Positions 32,690-45,172 of a DNA stretch of 64,000 bases are shown in pieces; position 1 is the stretch's first letter, and every line of letters begins with the position of its first letter. Under the pieces are notes generated by a model, which made no database searches, was not told the DNA's origin, and saw only the letters and a list, made by a program, of their open reading frames with translations. The position numbers and the translations under genes are program-made. This DNA comes from Ascochyta rabiei (taxonomy: Eukaryota; Ascomycota; Dothideomycetes; Pleosporales; Didymellaceae): NCBI RefSeq assembly GCF_004011695.2, contig NC_082407.1, positions 2,294,001 to 2,358,000 on the forward strand, given 5' to 3'.

Positions 32690-35483
32690 TGTTCGTGTCT
32701 GGCTTACGGTTGCACGATCTGCACTCGACGCGTAACAGTGATGGGAAGCCGCGATTAAAGCTAGCGGGGTATCGGGCGCAATAGGTGTACCGCGCGGTTG
32801 ATGGGTGGCGACGTGTGTTGATGACGCGCGGTGGTGAGGGTGGTTGGGTCGTGTCGTGGTGGAGTGGGGATCGCGAAGAGCGAAGCTTCGGACGTAACTT
32901 TCGATCGATGTTTGCACGTGACGTGATTGATGCGCCTTAGCCTGAACGCAACGCGGGCCTTACCTTCACCGAAAAATTCGAGGTGTTTCACTGGCCACAC
33001 CAGAAGCACCGACTCGAGTTTGAGGCTGTTGCAGCTGCCGGACGTCGTGCTCGTAATGATGTATCGTAATGTTGTTGGTGCCTTCCAAGGTTTGGCGCGA
33101 TGCGTTGAAGTGGACCGTGCTCTGGAGTACAGGAGCCGCCCCTCGGTAGGCAGCGTGAAGGCCTCTACGAAGATAATTGATGGAGCTGGCACGCTGTGAT
33201 GGCCGTACCCGGTTGTTGATGCTGCGATGACCTTCGAGGCCTCCTCTGTTGATGGTACTTGATGAAAGCGCTGCTGAAAGCGGCTGGTTCGGCTCTCGCA
33301 GACAAGCCGCCAATGAGCTAAGCTGCACCTTCCAGGTAAGAGCGCGATTCGTCGAAGCAAGTGGCATCGATGACACGGCAAACACCCTAGTTGCCCAACT
33401 GTTTTGTCGTTAGTTATTGTTGTATATAAACGATAATAGACTCAGCTGTATCGTCTTCTCTCAAGAGCAGAACAGGCTGTGACATGACTAGGGACTTGAA
33501 ATTATCAACTGTAAGGGTCTGTTCAATTCGAAGCTGAGAGGACCCATTATAATTTGCTACTGCACGATTATCAGCTTGTAGGCCCCTGTTACTGGCGTAT
33601 AAACTTACTGTACTCTACAGACATCAACAACCCATGGTTATACACCTCTTGAAAAGGTGCAATGAAGGTACCTTGCCCTTGACAATTGCCCTTTCTCTGA
33701 TCGACGTTTCCCTCGCAGCGATGAAAATCTACATGGTTGGTCTAGGCGTCGACACGATTAGGAACAAAATCAAGAACAGCAAACAAGGCAAACGACTTGC
33801 TGGAAGGAAGGCTTTCGAAACGCTATTTTCTGGTGACAGTAGTGTAGATCTGGTCGCAAGCTTGAACTCACCACACAGCGTTGACATGTTGACAAAGCCT
33901 GAACTCGAGCACCTTGTCTATCCAAAGTGTGTAGGCAAGTTAACGGCTCACCTGTAACATGCAACATGTAGAGAAGGTGACTACAGATATGCTGCCACAT
34001 GTACAACGTTCCCACGATCGTTGAGGAGATGCCTTCGACACTTGCCTGGACAGAATCTAAGTTCTTATCAAGTATTGGCATAGGCTGTTTACAGGAAGCC
34101 CTGAGTGTTTTGAGACCTTGCGACACCACGGGACTCCAATGCTGCTGGGCTGCTTAGTAGGGTTAATTCTGGCGTCAATCAAACTGCATCTCCGGCCATT
34201 GTGACCATAGCTCTGCCGGACGCAAATGAGCTGACCTGAACGGTCTCAGGATGGGGAAACCTACATAGGCACCGGTGCCTTTGCGGCGGGTCCAAGACGG
34301 AGACTCTCCGCTGTCATCGTGCTATCGATAAGCGTCATGCCAGCGGACCACATCTTGATCTATTTCTTTGCATCTCTGGTCCATCTCTTCGGTTGCCTAG
34401 CTCTTGCTCTCGGCTTGCCAAATCCACGCATTGCTGGTTTGACTATGCGCCTTTGAGTGGTGTTTGTCTTTCGTGATGACAGTGCTTCACACATCGACGT
34501 TTGAGAATCTGTCAGTAGGCAGGGACCGAGGCTTCGCAACACTGTTGGCTTTGCGACATATCACCCATGCCACGGATAACTGTGATATTGTCTGCACCTA
34601 ACAGAGCAGATGCGCCTTGTGATGTTGGTCGACAAGTCTAGCTTGAGACCGCCCCAGTCCTGTTCGCACCAGTCTCGTAGGTGTTGAGCTCTCAGGCGTA
34701 CTGCTACTCCCGGGTAAAGACGTGTTGTAAAACCCAGTATATGTTACGGTCGTAGTCATATATCGTGGAAAATTATGCGTCCTGCGACCATGGTCGACAG
34801 GTTCGAAGTCATCGGTTGACCGAGGGGCTGCCGTGCAGCGGGTAGATCGTGCAGTTCCGGAGGCGCTTTCGCAATACTATCGCGAAGTCAATGTGCATGT
34901 CACATCGGTGTGTTCGGTATTGCAATTAGATGCAGTGGTTTCTCGATGGTGACTATCATGTCGAAGATGGTGTCTTGAGGTGGGCGGCTTTGAACAATCG
35001 AAATGGTCTGCTGGTTGCTGCTAACGGCGGCTCGCCATCACGTGAACGAACTCAAATCCGACAAATTCACGAAGTCGACTGCCCAGCCCTCAAGCCGAAC
35101 CACTGCAACATGATTCAAAAGCCTAAATTAAATTTGGAGGTCCGACACGGCTATACAGTGCAGCGGTGATTCGGCTTTACAACAATAATCAAGCACCTAC
35201 ACCTTGTATGGCACAACTATTTGCCTCTGGATCTTGCCCTGGAAAACGCAGGTCCTCCAGCAATACACAGTAACACCCTTGTGCATAGCTGTTTACACGT
35301 AAACTTGGACCGTCAAGAACCTGACGAGACTGAAACACACCTCAGATCTTTCAGATCCTACACAGAGCTGCAAGCGTTCACCAATGGCTCGTGCTTCCGC
35401 ACTAGTGCGGGGAGTCGCAGATCCTCAGGGCAAGCTTCGAAGCTCCCAAGCTTGCGCCAACAAGGTCCCCTCCATTCACAAAC
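32690..35483. other. Gene-poor 2.8-kb stretch
   Basis: The longest gap in the window. The first ~700 bp include the PWWP promoter and conflicting open frames on both strands. From ~33.4 to 35.2 kb the sequence is more AT-rich. A 107-codon frame at 33634-33957 starts with ATG but has no recognisable family. No terminal repeats or transposase motif were seen. Confidence 0.5.
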
Positions 35484-36029
35484 ATGGCGACTCAAGAGCC
35501 CAGCGCAAACAGCGAGCAGAGTGCTGAATACAAGGCTTTGTGGGCAAACAAATACCGCGGGGTATGCAACCCTTGACGCTCTTGACCAGCCAATGCTGAT
35601 GTACAACAGGCAACGGTAGAGGACCTCGACCCACCACCTGCCCTCTCTGTCAAGCCCACTGATCCCATCTCCTGGGCGCTCATGAGCGGTCTTGAACGCG
35701 ACTACACGCATCTAACTGTCATTTCCCAAGAGAACCGCGCACTCCTTGGCTACATCAGCATCCCCCGCCTACAGGAGCTGCTCAAGGAGCGCAAAGTGAA
35801 AGAGGACGACCCGGTCGAGGCGGCGATGCACAAGTTCCAGCGACGTGGAAGACGGTACAAGGTCATTGACATGGAGACGCCGCTCGAGGAGCTAGAAGAA
35901 TTCTTCAAGGGTGGAGTGGATGGGAGTGGGAAGCAGGAATTTGCTGTTGTCACGGATGCGAGCCGCAAATTTGTGCTGGGTGTCGCAACGACAAGCGACT
36001 TGGACAAGTTTATCAAGACGAGGGCGTAA
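35484..36029 (+). CDS. CBS-domain protein
   Basis: Two exons, 35484-35561 and 35610-36029, give 165 aa. The 48-bp intron (GTATGC...CAACAG, phase 0) joins KALWANKYRG to ATVEDLDPPPALSV. The body is one CBS pair: ISWALMSGLERDYTHLTVIS, LLGYISIPRLQELL, then FAVVTDASRKFVLGVATTSD and LDKFIKTRA. CBS pairs bind adenosyl ligands and regulate other proteins. Small stand-alone forms of this length are common in filamentous fungi and uncharacterised. No catalytic domain is fused to it. Confidence 0.87.
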
Positions 36030-36609
36030 GGCACGCATGGAGGAGATAAGGAAACAGATGAGGCTGCATTGCTCGGCGTTTGCTTAGGATACCACTTGGG
36101 AGGAGGTGTTATGGATATGTGAAGGTGGGCGGATTCAACACGCTCTCCGCAGACTGGACTGCTGCATGCATGTTTAAGTGTTTGATACCGGCAGCAAGGA
36201 GAAGAGAAGAGCAATCTTGAAAAGACTTGGCGGTTCGCCTATCGCAGATCCTAGATGTCAATCACGATCAACTTCAAGACGAGTATTGTGCAACTGCAAG
36301 TTGAAGTCCAGAATCTTCTCCTAGAACCGCCCATGTGCCCTGCGCAAACAGCCCTGCTCAAAGTCACGACCCTCTCTCGACACCAGAGAAACTAAACGTC
36401 ATGCTACCTGTACTTGGTTTAGGCTCAGCCCTATCCGCGCTCCTCAACGATCCATGAACCCGGTAACCGATCCGACCCAGATTCCTGACGGTTCTCGATA
36501 TTCAAAGCCTCGAACTCCAAACCCTCGCGAAAACCCATATCTCGAGTTCTGCGCCTCCATGCGCTTATAATCCTCCACACCGGACGCCGCGTCCCCTACA
36601 TATCACCCT
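36030..36609. other. Intergenic region, tandem genes
   Basis: 3' UTR of the CBS-domain gene and promoter of the PP2C gene. Nothing else recognised. Confidence 0.5.
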
Positions 36610-37917
36610 ATGGTCGCTGGCATGCCCGTGCTTCTCCTCTGCCTGCGCGGTCCCATTCTCCACCTTCCGCGGACCGTTCACCCTCCGCGATTCACAGCAC
36701 AGTTTGGAATATGTCCGTCTACGACGCGGCGCACACAGATACGATGCTATGCCCAGCAACCTCAAAACCCACGCCTCGGCACCACGACCCCTGTCCCCGA
36801 TGACGTGCCCCCGCCTACACCAAAGTCGCCCTTCTACTTCGAAGCCGGGTATGCACTATATGCAAAGAGACCTAGTCGGCCATTCCCCCCGCCATTCCTT
36901 TCGCTACCTTCTACGAGCTTCTCAGAGCCGTTGAGCACGCACCACAAGAGCCGAGACCGGCGTCCAACCGTGAATGGGGAAATGATACGAGGCGTCACGA
37001 ACGGCGACGACGCAGTGCTCGTCAGCGATTACTTCATCGGCGCAAACGACGGTGTTGGAGCGTGGGCTACAAGAGAGAGGGGACATGCTGCGTGAGCTCC
37101 TCCCATTCCTTCTCTGCACACACTGAAACATACTAATTCGCAGGCACAGGCTATGGTCCAGGCTGATCCTACACTTCTGGTCTCTGGAAGTCGAATCCGC
37201 GCCCTTCTCCCCCACCTCTCCCCCACAACCCATCTCGTACCTGCAAACTGCTTTCGAAAAGACCAAGAAGGCAACCTCGGAACCCAACGAATGGCACGGC
37301 ACAACGACGGCCTGCGGCGCCCTCCTCAGCGCAAACGAAAATAACGCGCCGCTTCTCTACGTGACGCAGATTGGCGACGGTCAGATACTTGTCATACGGC
37401 CGAGCAGCAAAGAAGTCATCTTCCGCACGGAAGAGCAATGGCACTGGTTCGACTGTCCGCGCCAACTGGGCACAAACTCCCCGGACACGCCCAACGACAA
37501 CGCGATCCTCGACACGATTGAAATCCTCGAAGACGACGTCATAATCGCCATGACGGATGGTGTGGTAGACAATCTGTGGGAGCACGAGGTAGTCACAAAC
37601 GTATGCGAGAGCATGGAGAAGTGGAAGGACGAGTCGCAGAGCGTAGAGAAGGAGCAGGGGAAAGATGATCAAGAGCAGAGTTACGCGGACGGAATGCGCT
37701 ATGTTGCGCAGAGGCTGGTCAATGCAGCGAGGGTTATTGCCGAAGATCCATTCGCTGAAAGTCCGTATATGGAGAAGGCTATCGACGAAGGATTGAGTAT
37801 CGAAGGAGGTACGTGTTGATCAGCACAAAGCTCCAAGAACACCTTTGCTAACAGCATGCAGGCAAGCTCGACGATATCAGCGTGGTTGCTGCTCAGTGCA
37901 AGAGGCGCAAGGGTTGA
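36610..37917 (+). CDS. PTC7: Ptc7-like mitochondrial PP2C phosphatase
   Basis: Three exons, 36610-37091, 37150-37808 and 37862-37917, give 398 aa. The N terminus is hydrophobic and then Arg/Ser-rich (MPVLLLCLRGPILHLPRTVH; STTRRTQIRCYA), as in a mitochondrial presequence. PP2C metal-site motifs are present: DYFIGANDGVGAW, TTACGALL, IGDGQILVI, MTDGVVDNLW and, in the last exon, KLDDISVVAAQ. The first intron uses acceptor GGCACAG; the nearer GCAG would break frame. Yeast Ptc7 dephosphorylates Coq7 and promotes coenzyme Q synthesis. The same role here is inference from family. Several short insertions rich in Glu/Gln are species-specific. Confidence 0.9.
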
Positions 37918-38402
37918 AGGACGACCTATACACACGATTCACACGTCGTATCTCGAACGGCTGCGCGACTGCTCCGGTTCACGTCGATTACAGCGATACG
38001 CCACTTACACAGTTACTCAGATACTGCACGACGGTGCCTAGGGCAACAGCATGGCATTACCATGTCTTCCCTTGAAGCACGTCCGTTCGGAGATGCTGAT
38101 ATCTAATGACGACAACACAGCTCACGAAGATACGAAGACACGAAGACACCTGGAAAGAGCGCCGCTCATATGCGTGCAAATCGTTTTAGTATTGATATAG
38201 ATATCTACTGTACACTGGCTGCAATCGCCATCAAAGCTGAGCGCATGGAAGAGCGAGTTTTGTCAGGGATATAACGCAAATATGGCTGTTAGACGAGGCT
38301 GATCAAGAGTGATCAGATTCCTTAGGACTGATTGCATAGTGGCAATTTCTGATCCTAGCCTTGATAGAGTTTGGACCAATATAACAAGAAACGCGTACCG
38401 AC
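37918..38402. other. Convergent intergenic region
   Basis: 3' UTRs of the PP2C gene (+) and the PWI/RS gene (-). Nothing else seen. Confidence 0.5.
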
Positions 38403-39803
38403 CTAGTCTTCTGAGCCTCGTTCTTTACGTGGAGGGGGTGAGTCCGAGGGTGACCGTGTAGCATGGCGTCTACGGCTGCGAGACCGTGATCTGCTTGAAC
38501 TAATCGAGCGTTTGCGTTTCTTGATATCAGCTAGTGATCCTGAACCAACGTCTGAAGGGGAGCGTCTGCGTCGTCTTACAGGGCTTACAGAGCGTGAACT
38601 GCTCGATCTTGCGCGGCGGCGGCGGCGGGGTGGCGTGCGGGATCTTGACCTTGACAGCCTGGGCGCTGGTGAGCTCACTTTGTCTTTAGGGGAAGCAGAT
38701 CGTGATTGATGCCTAGGTAGTCTCCTGCTGTCGTTGCTTGGAGACCACGCCTTGTCCCGCCCCCCATCTCGCCGCTTGCGACGCGGAGAAGGAGAACGTC
38801 TCGATCGGCGCGGTGGAGATCTCGAACGATCGCTTGGAGGTGAACGTCGTCGACGTCGTGGAGGCGTACGTGAACGATCTGAGGAAGGCGAGCGGCGGGC
38901 TCGACGAGGCGGTGGGGACCTGGAGCGGCTGCCTGAGGCTGAGCGACGGCGGTCTCGCGAGCCCTCGCGGCGATCTCGGCCTCGACCGCGGCTGCCGCTG
39001 GGTACGTAGATGTCACGTTCGCGGCGAGGTGGTGACCTGCGTCTTCTGAATCTTGTCAGTCTTTGTGCGTTTGTTCCACACGATCGCACTTACGGAGGCG
39101 GTGATCGCGAGTCTCGACGTGGTGGCCGACGGTCGAAGTCTCTGCCTCCTCTACCTCCTCGATCGCCACGGAATCCTCCACGGTCTCCACGGTCTCCACG
39201 GAAGCCTCCTCCGCGTCCTCCGCGACCTCGACCGCGATCTCCTCGATCTCCTCGATCCGGGCGTTCGGTGTCGCGAAACATGTTGACGATATCGTCCTGG
39301 TCTGTCCGTTCTTTACGGCGGGACTCCGCAGCGGCTTTCGAAAGCTATGCATGCGTGTCAGCCATCACGTCTGTAATCTTTCAAGAATGTCGTACCTGCT
39401 CCTGCTGCAGTTCAAGCTTCTTCGCCTCGAGCATTTCCTTCGGCACACCCATGGGGCTGTCCTGTGCACTGAGCATCAGATCCCATAATTCTTTGCAGAA
39501 CGCCGCGGTGTCTTTGTTGAGGAAGCCGGTGAGCTGTATCTGAATCTCTTTGATTTTGGGCTGTGAATGTCAGCAAGGACCAAGCATCAGACGGGTAGGT
39601 GTACGCACAAATTGACTTTGCTCGACCAAATTGTAGCATGTCTCGACGACTATGTCGTCTTCGTCTCCAAGAATGTCCGTAATCTTCTGTGCAATCCACT
39701 TCTTCATCAGATCGATGTTGACTTTCTCAATGTCAACCTTGCGGTCGAACTCGGGTGGAAATTTGGTGGCCTTCAGGCGCTTCTGGTCGATACTGAGCGC
39801 CAT
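38403..39803 (-). CDS. PWI-domain, RS-rich splicing factor (SRm160-like)
   Basis: Four minus-strand exons, 39803-39609, 39560-39396, 39344-39094 and 39045-38403, give 417 aa. Residues ~14-115 form a PWI domain: FPPEFDRKVDIEKVNIDLMK, WIAQKITDILGDEDDIVVET, then LTGFLNKDTAAFCKELWDLM. An RGG-like stretch follows (RGDRGDRGRGRGGRGGGF), then a long Arg/Ser tail with many RSPPRR units. The domain order is that of SRm160/SRRM1, an exon-junction and splicing coactivator that binds nucleic acid through PWI. Introns are 48-51 bp. RS repeats make the plus strand open in other frames, but only this reading gives PWI. Confidence 0.92.
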
Positions 39804-40339
39804 GGCTGCCGCGAGATAATAGCTCGGTAGTCTCCTGTGAAGGCGAGCGTATTGGAGTTGTGTAGGAGTTGGCAAGCACGAGCTCGAGCGATGATGCAGC
39901 TGGGCTTGGCATTTGCGGAGGAAAGCACGACCTCCGCTCACGCCAGCCTTCGACCCTCACACACCTATCGCTCTAGTCACTAAGTGGCTGTGTTATGCAA
40001 GAAACTCTGGTGATCGCTTATGCCATGATGTTACTCGTATAAATAGATTTAATTTGTTAACAACCTTCTGCTACCATCGTCGAGCCGTACTTTCCGAGTG
40101 TATCTACTTCCAGTTCTTCCAAGGGAAGGTCCTACTAACACTTAGTCATGACTTCTTCCGCAGCCACGCGGTACAGGACATGTCCAGCATTGGGTTTTCT
40201 TACTCAGGATCATTGCCGCTCTCTCGCACCAGCCAATCGCTCATCTACCCACCGCATTCGTCTCAGCAATTATTTACTCGCTCATTCATATCACACTCCA
40301 AGGCTTTCTCAGAGCCAGCGTCTTTCTTGATCAGCGAAT
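39804..40339. other. Divergent promoter region
   Basis: Between the PWI/RS gene (-) and the Pro/Glu-rich gene (+). No clear element recognised. Confidence 0.5.
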
Positions 40340-41401
40340 ATGACAGATGTTGACTCCCCTGCTGATGTTTTTGGAGAATCTGCCGCTGAGGCCGTACAAC
40401 CTTATCCCGCCCCAGAACCAGCTGCAGAGGAGCCAACAACAGAGAAGCCAGTCGAAGACCTACTGGCAGAAGACCATGCTATCGAAGGCATTCTCGCTGA
40501 AGAGTCGCTCCTCAAAGAACACCCAGCTGAAGAGCACATCGAAGAAGTGCTGCCAATCGAGTTTCTACAAGTGGAACAACTGCCTGCATATGTACCCGCA
40601 GCTGTGGAGCCCTTACCCGACCCTGAACCTGCACAGGCAGTATCGGCAGTCCAACGTTCCGTGGAAACCGAAGCGCCAGCATTAGAACCGCCAAAGGAGG
40701 TACCAGCAGCCGGATTTGAGCCTGTGATACAACCATCTGAAGCTTCACCAGAACCGCCTGCTGAGCCCAAGCTTGAAGGTGATTCCGACCCTGTTGTTGA
40801 TGATTTGCTGGAATTGATGCTGAGCTTGAATTTCATGTAGAAGCAAAAGCTCAGCCGGATGAGCTACCAGAAGTGATCCAACGTTCAGTCGAGCCAGATC
40901 CAGATCCTGAACTGGATACCGAGCGGTCACCTGAGCCACCTCCGAACGTTATCGAACCAGAGCCTACACCCATACTCAAAGCAAAATCCGAACCTGAAGC
41001 AATACCTCAAGCTGAAGAACATCTGGAAGTGGTTCAGCGTGCTGCTCAGCCAGAAGGACTAGCAGCTGAAGCAGAATCAGCAGTACCTCAGCTAGAACCA
41101 CAGGCTGTACCGGTCTCTGAATTGGCGCGAGAGACTCCGTAAGCACATTGAGTCCACTTGACTTCGAACACTACTGACCATCTTCAGCCTACCTCCTATT
41201 TCGACAAAATCTGCCAAACCACGAAAGCGAGATGCGTGGCGAATCAGACTGGCAACCGGTGGCAATGGCAAACAACGACTCCTGATGTTTACGGCGCCGA
41301 GAGAGACCAAGCCTCTGGTGGCGGCACTCCAGCACGAAAAAGCGAAGGGTACGGATATCAAGCCGGTGGTCGACGGCATGCTGGCCATGATCGCGTCTTA
41401 G
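40340..41401 (+). CDS. Pro/Glu-rich low-complexity protein of unknown function
   Basis: Modelled as three exons, 40340-40778, 40841-41138 and 41188-41401, giving 316 aa. The first two are dominated by Pro, Glu and Ala in short repeats (PAEEHIEEVLPIEF; QRSVEPDPDPELDTE). The last exon is different: KPRKRDAWRIRLATGGNGKQ and LVAALQHEKAKGTDIKPVVD form a compact, basic, probably folded end. The 49-bp second intron (GTAAGC, CTGACC, TTCAG) is convincing. The first join is not: the frame changes near 40810. I explain it by a 62-bp intron (GTGATT to ATGTAG), but a one-base frameshift would also fit, because the second frame stays open back to about 40807. No family recognised. Confidence 0.55.
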
Positions 41402-41664
41402 CCTGGGGTTGCACACTACGTCGCACCATCACATCTTCCCTAATGATAAACCTTTGCTTTGAAACCTACAAATCGGTCCTTGTCTATACATTCCAAGCCC
41501 CAATTGCTGTGTAAAAACTAGTGCCAGGTCTCGGTGGCTGCTTGCATAAATAATTCGTTTCGTCATTGCTATGCTTGTGTACAGTTCCCATGCTTTCCTT
41601 ATGAGCAGCCTTGTTCACGCTCGTGATACTACAGGGTTCTTCCAAACGATTCAAAATCCTCAGT

Positions 41665-42744
41665 CTACAGCTGTGGTGTCTCTTTCCTCTCTCCAATGGT
41701 GTTGAGGAAAGCAGTGTGAACGTGCTCAGTCAGATCGCTGGCCTGCAGCGAACGACCCTTCTCCTTGTACGCCAGCTTGGAGCACTCCCTTGTGATGCAG
41801 CTACCACCGTACGCGGCCAAAGCCAAGGTCTCGCTCTTTCCCATGCTGTTGTCGTGGTCCCAGATTCTGTCGTGGTATGCCTTACGGTATGCTAGCAGTG
41901 TCGCTAAGCTGCCTGTGAGGGTATCACCCTGACCACCGGAGCGCTTCAAGCCACCCTCGCCATCAGATACAAGTGTTTTGTCCCCATTGGAGATGTAATC
42001 CTTGGAGCCTTTCTGGATAATCGTAACACCACCGAAGGCCTTGGACAGCTTGGAGCAAAGCTCAGCTGGGTCGCCCTCGTCAACGTTGACGCCCTTGGCC
42101 TTTGCCAGGCGTCCGAACTCGACTACGTTCGGTGTGAGGATACATTCTTTGCAGCCATCAACAAGCTCCGGGCGTGTCTGAGCGAGGAACAGACCGTCAG
42201 CGTCCAGCACGAACGGGATGCCCTGTCTCTTCGCTTCTTCAATGACTTTCGCGCATGTATCCTGCATCAGCTTGTCGCGGCCGAGCCCGGGGCCGATTAC
42301 GATGACGTGTAGGCGCGACAGCATGCTTACGACTTCAGCAGAAACGCTTTCGGCGCTCTCGGACTGTGCGACGTTCTTCTCCTGGCGCATGATCGGATGG
42401 ACCATCAGGTTGGGGGAGTAGGTCTTGATGACGGCAGCCGCGCCGGGTTCGCAGATGACGTGAGACTGAACATATGTTAGCTCTAACATAGTTCGGAAGC
42501 AAGAGAAAGGTACCATATCGCAGCCAAGCTTCGCAGATGCCATGGCAGAGAAGTAGGGTGCGCCTGTGTAGTCCTCGCTGCCACCAATAACGCCTACACG
42601 ACCGAGCTGGCCTGAAAAAATGGCGTTAGTGCTGCTCTGAAAGACTATCTTTTAGAGAGGTATACCCTTGTGGAAGCTCTCAAGCATGGGCGGGACCATA
42701 TTGTACACCTTCTTGAGAAGGTCTTTCCTTGCTACGGACGCCAT
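41665..42744 (-). CDS. NNR2: ATP-dependent NAD(P)H-hydrate dehydratase
   Basis: Three minus-strand exons, 42744-42666, 42611-42514 and 42465-41665, give 325 aa. The ribokinase-like fold is marked by [47 protein letters not shown] and the catalytic GGQGDTLTG near the C terminus. The enzyme repairs hydrated NAD(P)H using ATP and works with an epimerase (Nnr1) not found in this window. The first exon ([20 protein letters not shown]) is the usual cytosolic-form start. The 54- and 48-bp introns have good branch sites (CTAAC) and restore HKGQLG and GCDMSHVIC. Confidence 0.95.
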
Positions 42745-45172
42745 TGTGAATGTTGTGAAAGTAGTGAAATTTGGGTATCAACTGAGAAGAGCTAGAGAAG
42801 AAATTGCAAAGGTTTCGAGCTTGTGGTTGCGTGGACGGAGCATCGCTGCGACGTCGCGGTTTTGTTCGAAATACATGTTGCGGAATGAGGTCACCATGAT
42901 GATCGCAGGTGGACCGGGCGGGCCATGTGGGGAAAACACATTTCAACGCGCCACCGACATCTTGCCTGCGATAACAACCTGTTGCGAATTCTAGATTGGT
43001 ATGAAGGGCTCTGGTCTTGCAGCAGCGAAGAGAAGCCCATTTGGACTAGAGTAGGTGTTATCTTGTTGTCCTTTTTCAGATCGTATGGCCAATTACTGCA
43101 TCCCCCTCACAATTCCACGTATAATCTCCGCAATAAAATCCTCAAATACTTATTCAACGACAACATGGTTTAGGTTACACCATCTGAACCCCTTACTTAT
43201 CTCTTACTGAGATGTCCTGAGAGCCCTGGATATGTAGCTCTTCACTTCATAAGTCACCAACTGCGCCCGGAGACTAGCTAGACGCACCTTTGGCAGGGCA
43301 CAATTAGATCCATACCTTCCGAGCGAAGAATGAGAGAGCTAGAGCAGTATTCGGATATGTTTGGAAGGCGAGACGCGTCGGTAGATTACTTGTCAAGTTT
43401 GATATCAGAAGCTGTCTTGAGCATTGACTAGTTCTAAATGTTATTGGCCAGCTAGCCATCATACAAACGCTCCGTCACGCAAATATGATTCCATTGCCTC
43501 TTCTACATGTGTCACCTAAGCTCTGTCTATGAGAAAACCTGTACATCAAGAAATATATATGCTCCAGAAAAGCTGCCCACTGGCCTCTGCTTTGAGTGAA
43601 AACAATGCTGAACAATGTTTGCTACCGTAAAATGTTTGATTGATTTTAAGCAAACACTTGCAGGCTTCAAAATTCCTTTGTGACAACCTATTTTCCAGTG
43701 CCTTTCTAGAGCAGCTATTACTGTGCAAGCTATCATCATCCAAGCTCCAATGAAACCACCACGTCTTGACGCCCCTTTCTGTCCTCATCAAATACCCTCC
43801 TCAATGCTACCTTAGAATCTCAAGAAACTAGATAAAAGCTATGTATGTATACCTATTTTAGCATCGTGAAAGCTCGCAGGTCGCGCACAGCAATGTAAGT
43901 GTTTAGAAGCACAAGGTCAGTTCCCAATTCGCTTAGATGGGACTCTTCTTCCACTTCGATGCGTACCGATTCGATGTGATTGACCTAAGTATTTTGATGC
44001 TTGAGGAATCTGTGCAACGGCTGAGGACTGCCTTGGAATGTGTTGAGCGTGTAGAAGAGATACGCAGTCTCGTGACGGGTCTGACGGCAGGAGTAGTTCA
44101 GGGCATCGAAGTGAAGCCTTGGACCTATCTACAACCCTTGCTTGATGGGTTTCGTGCTCTGGTATTCAATAGAGAACACGAGGCCATGATAGTCGCTGAG
44201 AGAACAGCTCTCAATGAATACGTTGTAGCCACCGAATGTACGTGTATGTTGCGCAGTTCGCCGTGCAGACGCAGAAGGGGCGATGCAATCCAACTGCAGT
44301 TAGTGGCATGAGACATACTGTCATTACATATGGCTTCTGTAGAGTAGGGTTAGTACTCTGGCAGGGTAGTCAACTGCGTGAGGGCTCAGGGTAATGGACA
44401 GGGTGGAGAGGGTAAGCAGAGTGATGGTAATTACAAGCTTCAGGCTCAAATCAAAATACTAGGTAATTTACGCAAATATTTTTAGCCTACCATTGCTTGT
44501 TCATATATGGTTAACCTTGCACTGCACTTCCGAAGACCTACCTTTGAGACAAACGTGCCAGGCCCTCCAAAAAGACTTGTTCTGGTGCTTTCAACTTTCG
44601 CAAAACAATAAGAAGATCATGCATACCAACTGTCAGTCTTGCTTCTATATCAGACGGCCACCTGTTGTAGACCCAGGTGAACACTTCCACATGGATAGTC
44701 CTGATGTACTGGGTACTCTCACGCCGGCACGACAAAAACCTGAACAGCTGTCGCGGCTAATTCGAGGTTGTATTGAAACCGAAGAATAGTAGCGCAGTGT
44801 CATGACAGGTTTGATGACAATTGTATAAGAGAGGGTCGATACTACGTTAAGGATCAACTCTGTTACCCGGAGTTACTGGCACGTCACTTTCGCTCTGGAC
44901 ACGAGGTTAAGTTGTCCTTGACTATCTACGTCATTGTGACACAATGTCTGCTTAACTGTCGCATCAGTTGTGACTGTGCAAACGCCTTGTCCCAGATCGA
45001 TGCTATGAACTCCATCTCGGCAGACCAAGTACCTTGCCTTTCTGTCTATCTTTCTTTGTGCACAGTACGAACGCGAGGAAGCTAAGCTCATTGTAGAGTA
45101 TGAAATTGCGTCTTGTATTACGCTGCCATTATCATGGGCTTTATTATGCTTTCTCCATCGTCTCCATGTTCA
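42745..45172. other. Gene-poor 2.4-kb stretch
   Basis: Upstream of NNR2 (-) and downstream of the P450 (-). The sequence is AT-rich with scattered short frames. The only frame worth noting is 43937-44311, listed separately. No repeats or transposon remnants were recognised. Confidence 0.5.
43937..44311 (+). CDS. Possible small hypothetical protein
   Basis: An ATG-initiated frame of 124 codons, preceded directly by an in-frame stop. It encodes a Leu/Glu/Val-rich, probably helical segment (LEESVQRLRTALECVERVEE) that has a protein-like composition over about 95 residues, then turns Arg/Cys-rich and less plausible. A splice near the end could replace that tail. No family recognised and no support beyond composition. 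Confidence 0.3.
   Translation: MGLFFHFDAYRFDVIDLSILMLEESVQRLRTALECVERVEEIRSLVTGLTAGVVQGIEVKPWTYLQPLLDGFRALVFNREHEAMIVAERTALNEYVVATECTCMLRSSPCRRRRGDAIQLQLVA

Noticed and set aside
33634..33957. A 107-codon ATG frame in the gene-poor interval
   Set aside because: No recognisable family, splice support or strong composition bias; noted only in the description of the interval.
34780..34830. A GGTTCGA box resembling the T arm of a second tRNA
   Set aside because: No matching acceptor, D or anticodon stems could be drawn around it.
38512..39543. Plus-strand frames opposite the PWI/RS gene with Arg-rich and Leu-rich content
   Set aside because: They arise from the complement of RS and RGG repeats; only the minus-strand reading gives a PWI domain.
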